A stretch of 8,355 nt of DNA from Candidatus Aminicenantota bacterium. Its GTDB lineage: Bacteria > Acidobacteriota > Aminicenantia > UBA2199. The notes below the pieces were generated by a model. That model saw only the letters and a program-made list of their open reading frames with translations. It ran no database searches and was not told the DNA's origin. Position numbers and translations under genes: made by a program. This document shows, in pieces, positions 6,942 to 8,355 of this stretch. The stretch spans positions 1 to 8,355 of the forward strand of contig DAOVIP010000057.1 of the NCBI GenBank assembly GCA_030671465.1, written 5' to 3'. Position 1 is the first letter of the stretch. The number at the start of each line of letters is the position of its first letter.

Positions 6942-8045
6942 TCAGGTCACCGGCTCGACAACCTTGACCACCGTATCGGTTTTCAATGAACTCTTACCGG
7001 CCGTGACCACCTTTTCCGTTCCGGTCAGACCCTGGTCGATTTCCATCACATTGCCCTCTTCGAAACCCAGTTTCACCAGTTTCTTCGTGGCCTTGTTGTC
7101 CTTATCAATAACAAACACATAGACTTTTCCCCCTTCATAGAGGAGTGCATCCTTGGTCAATAATATGACATTTTTATGAACTTTTTTTATTATTTTGACA
7201 TTCACAAACTGGCCCACGGCAAACACATTTTTTTTATCATTCACTTCCACCGTTACCCTGAAAGTACCGCTTTCCGGGTTAATGGCCGGCGAGATGCGCT
7301 TGACAAAACCGGTAACCTGCTGATCACCGGCGGTGATAACGCTTTTCTGTTTGAGGAAAACGAAATCTTTCTCCTGCTCGGGAATATTCACCACGGCTAT
7401 TTTTTCCCGGATTTGGACAACCGAAAAAGCAATCTGAGAGGTGTTGATTTTGTTGCCGATTTTAAAATGACGCCTGGTCACCACACCACTAATCGGAGAG
7501 GTGATCCGGGTATAGGACAGCAGCAGGCGTTTTTGCTCCCAGTCCAGTCTCGCGGTTTCCAGATTGTATCTGAACCGATCATACGCCTCCTTACTCACCA
7601 TCTGCTTTTCATATATCTCTTTTTGCCGGGCAAATTCCATTTTTATTTTTTCATAATTGATACGGGCTTTCTGCTCGTTGATCAGGGCTTCCCGCTCATC
7701 CAGAACAGCCAGCACTGTGCCCTTTTTCACATCATCACCTTCATCATGCTGGATCTTCTCTACAATGCCGGAGGCCATGGGATAAATATCCACCACTTTT
7801 TCGGAGTCCACATTGCTGCTGAAAAGAATAAACGAGCTGATATCTCCCCGGTAGAGATCTACCACCTGAACCGGAATCGCTTCTGTATCTTTTTCCTCCT
7901 TCTTTTCCCCGGGCTTACCTTCCTTTTGCTTCTGGCCGGATTCCGTATCGGCCTTTTCCGTTTTTTCCGGTGCCTTGTTGCCGCCGCAATTCAGCAGAAA
8001 ACCAACCATCAATACAATCACCAAGAATGACATTGCTTTCTTCAT
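6942..8045 (-). CDS. RND efflux periplasmic adaptor (membrane fusion protein), lipoprotein
   Basis: Adaptor that would link the RND pumps to an outer-membrane channel. At 367 residues it is typical in length for the family. The N-terminus has KK, a hydrophobic run (6-18) and C20 preceded by LLN, which reads as a signal-peptidase II site with an unusual Asn at -1. A low-complexity Lys/Glu-rich linker follows (about 24-55). Next come the first lipoyl half (about 84-117, with MASGIVEKIQHDEGDDVKKG), a short alpha-helical hairpin (about 119-178) and the second lipoyl half (TSPISGVVTRRHFKIGNKI, 182-200). The beta-barrel (about 205-285, with the AVGQFVNVKI strand) and a membrane-proximal domain to the C-terminus complete it. 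The hairpin is short, about 60 residues. It is the first gene of the operon. The start is supported by AAGGAG five bases upstream of the ATG and by the signal peptide beginning at once. HlyD/AcrA-family assignment is firm; the partner channel is not in view. Confidence 0.95.
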   Translation of the reverse strand: MKKAMSFLVIVLMVGFLLNCGGNKAPEKTEKADTESGQKQKEGKPGEKKEEKDTEAIPVQVVDLYRGDISSFILFSSNVDSEKVVDIYPMASGIVEKIQHDEGDDVKKGTVLAVLDEREALINEQKARINYEKIKMEFARQKEIYEKQMVSKEAYDRFRYNLETARLDWEQKRLLLSYTRITSPISGVVTRRHFKIGNKINTSQIAFSVVQIREKIAVVNIPEQEKDFVFLKQKSVITAGDQQVTGFVKRISPAINPESGTFRVTVEVNDKKNVFAVGQFVNVKIIKKVHKNVILLTKDALLYEGGKVYVFVIDKDNKATKKLVKLGFEEGNVMEIDQGLTGTEKVVTAGKSSLKTDTVVKVVEPVT

Positions 8046-8050
8046 TATAA

Positions 8051-8056
8051 CTCCTT
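8051..8056 (-). promoter_or_regulatory. Ribosome binding site of the adaptor gene
   Basis: On the minus strand AAGGAG is separated by five bases (TTATA) from the ATG at 8045. It confirms this start for the lipoprotein adaptor. Confidence 0.8.
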
Positions 8057-8085
8057 AAACCTGACACTACCTACTTATAACGAAT

Positions 8086-8114
8086 TTTATATGAAAAAGT
8101 TATTGATTTTTAAA
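8086..8114 (-). promoter_or_regulatory. Candidate promoter for the efflux operon
   Basis: Reading the minus strand, TTTAAA (8114-8109; 4 of 6 to TTGACA) lies 17 bases from TATAAA (8091-8086; 5 of 6 to TATAAT). Transcription would begin near 8080, about 35 bases before the adaptor ATG. The region is AT-rich, so chance matches are likely; an alternative -10, TATAAG, lies at 8079-8074 with a poor -35. The operon must start somewhere in this divergent gap, but the exact site is uncertain. Confidence 0.35.
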
Positions 8115-8151
8115 AAAAAATTTTTTTACCCGACATTTGGTTATTTTTTTG

Positions 8152-8180
8152 TTGACAAAGAACCCTTTTGCGATTAAAAT
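8152..8180 (+). promoter_or_regulatory. Sigma70-type promoter for the ferredoxin gene
   Basis: A perfect -35 TTGACA at 8152-8157 is followed by a 17-base spacer and -10 TAAAAT (5 of 6 consensus bases) at 8175-8180. Transcription should start near 8187, giving a 5' leader of roughly 17 bases that is little more than the ribosome site. A T-tract at 8144-8150, directly upstream of the -35, and the A/T tracts at 8112-8127 could act as UP elements. This is the strongest promoter match in the window. Confidence 0.8.
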
Positions 8181-8192
8181 AGGAATCTTTCG

Positions 8193-8200
8193 AAGGAGGA
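8193..8200 (+). promoter_or_regulatory. Ribosome binding site of the ferredoxin gene
   Basis: AAGGAGGA, a near-complete match to the anti-Shine-Dalgarno sequence, ends three bases before the ATG at 8204. It fixes the ferredoxin start and, together with the near-consensus promoter, suggests strong expression. Confidence 0.85.
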
Positions 8201-8203
8201 AAT

Positions 8204-8355
8204 ATGGCATTACGTATCGATGATTCCTGTATCAATTGCGGCGCCTGTGAAAGTGTCTGCCCGACCGAGGCAATCTCCGAGGGTGAAGAATATTACGAAA
8301 TCAAGGCCGATCTCTGTGTGGAATGCGAGGGTCACTTTGACGAACCTCAGTGTGC
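8204..8355 (+). CDS. yfhL: YfhL-family 2[4Fe-4S] ferredoxin (3' end outside window)
   Basis: Small soluble electron carrier, partial: 50 full codons are present, beginning MALRIDDSCINCGACESVCP. C9, C12, C15 and C19-Pro form the classic CxxCxxCxxxCP binding motif of the first cluster. C38, C41 and C50 begin the second site; the eight-residue gap between C41 and C50 (CEGHFDEPQC) is the insertion seen in YfhL and Allochromatium-type dicluster ferredoxins, rather than the CxxCxxC of clostridial ones. The remaining cysteines and C-terminal helix lie beyond the edge. E. coli YfhL, as I recall it, shares the start MAL, the CINC motif, EAIS, YEI and EC-GH. The ATG follows a strong AAGGAGGA. It is transcribed away from the efflux operon from its own promoter, so there is no sign of shared function. 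The physiological partner cannot be inferred here. Confidence 0.95.
   Translation, partial: MALRIDDSCINCGACESVCPTEAISEGEEYYEIKADLCVECEGHFDEPQC

Larger units (their letters stand above)
8046..8203. promoter_or_regulatory. Divergent AT-rich intergenic region
   Basis: This 158-base gap is the only sizeable non-coding stretch in the window. It carries the outward-facing promoters of the efflux operon and the ferredoxin gene. Between them nine A (8112-8120) run straight into seven T (8121-8127), and a further T-tract sits at 8144-8150; such tracts are typically bent or stiff and favour RNA polymerase binding. ATAAC at 8077-8081 and GTTAT at 8099-8103 form short inverted arms around the candidate operon -10. 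I see no riboswitch, small RNA or GC-rich terminator hairpin in it. Confidence 0.7.

Noticed and set aside
7176..8030. Plus-strand open frame of 284 codons opposite the adaptor gene
   Set aside because: It lies wholly antisense to a clear adaptor gene. The product is a His/Phe/Leu-rich string with no recognisable domain, and no ribosome site was seen ahead of it. It is a shadow of the adaptor's Lys/Glu-rich coding strand.

Overview
The window holds a three-gene minus-strand operon for a tripartite RND-type efflux system. It is flanked by the 3' end of a plus-strand gene at the left edge and the 5' end of a divergently transcribed ferredoxin gene at the right edge. The organism looks like a diderm bacterium: the operon encodes a lipoprotein periplasmic adaptor and two RND inner-membrane pumps, which only make sense with an outer membrane. 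The YfhL-type 2[4Fe-4S] ferredoxin is widespread, so it is only weakly suggestive of an anaerobic lifestyle. Base composition looks close to 50% G+C by eye. I cannot assign a phylum. The Asn at position -1 of the adaptor's lipobox and the unusual insertions in the pumps argue against a standard enterobacterial or pseudomonad source.

Layout, left to right: (1) positions 1-129, plus strand, the last 42 codons of an unrecognised protein, whose stop overlaps the stop of the operon's last gene. (2) 126-3242, minus, RND permease of 1038 residues (here 'RND-B'). (3) 3239-6928, minus, RND permease of 1229 residues (here 'RND-A'), which overlaps RND-B by ATGA and carries about 190 extra, largely hydrophobic residues between TM6 and TM7. 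(4) 6942-8045, minus, lipoprotein membrane fusion protein. (5) 8046-8203, an AT-rich divergent promoter region. (6) 8204 to the right edge, plus, a YfhL-family ferredoxin.

The minus-strand genes read adaptor, RND-A, RND-B, with a 13-nt gap and then a 4-nt overlap, so they should be co-transcribed and translationally coupled. One adaptor serving two non-identical permeases recalls the MdtABC arrangement, in which MdtB and MdtC form a mixed trimer. No outer-membrane factor (TolC/OprM type) or regulator lies in the window, so the channel must be encoded elsewhere. Both pumps keep the TM4 aspartate of the proton relay but have Asn-Asn in TM10 where AcrB has Lys-Asn.

The most unusual feature is the extra membrane-embedded domain inside RND-A. 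The rest is a recognisable efflux operon; I see no mobile element, CRISPR array, RNA gene or defence system.
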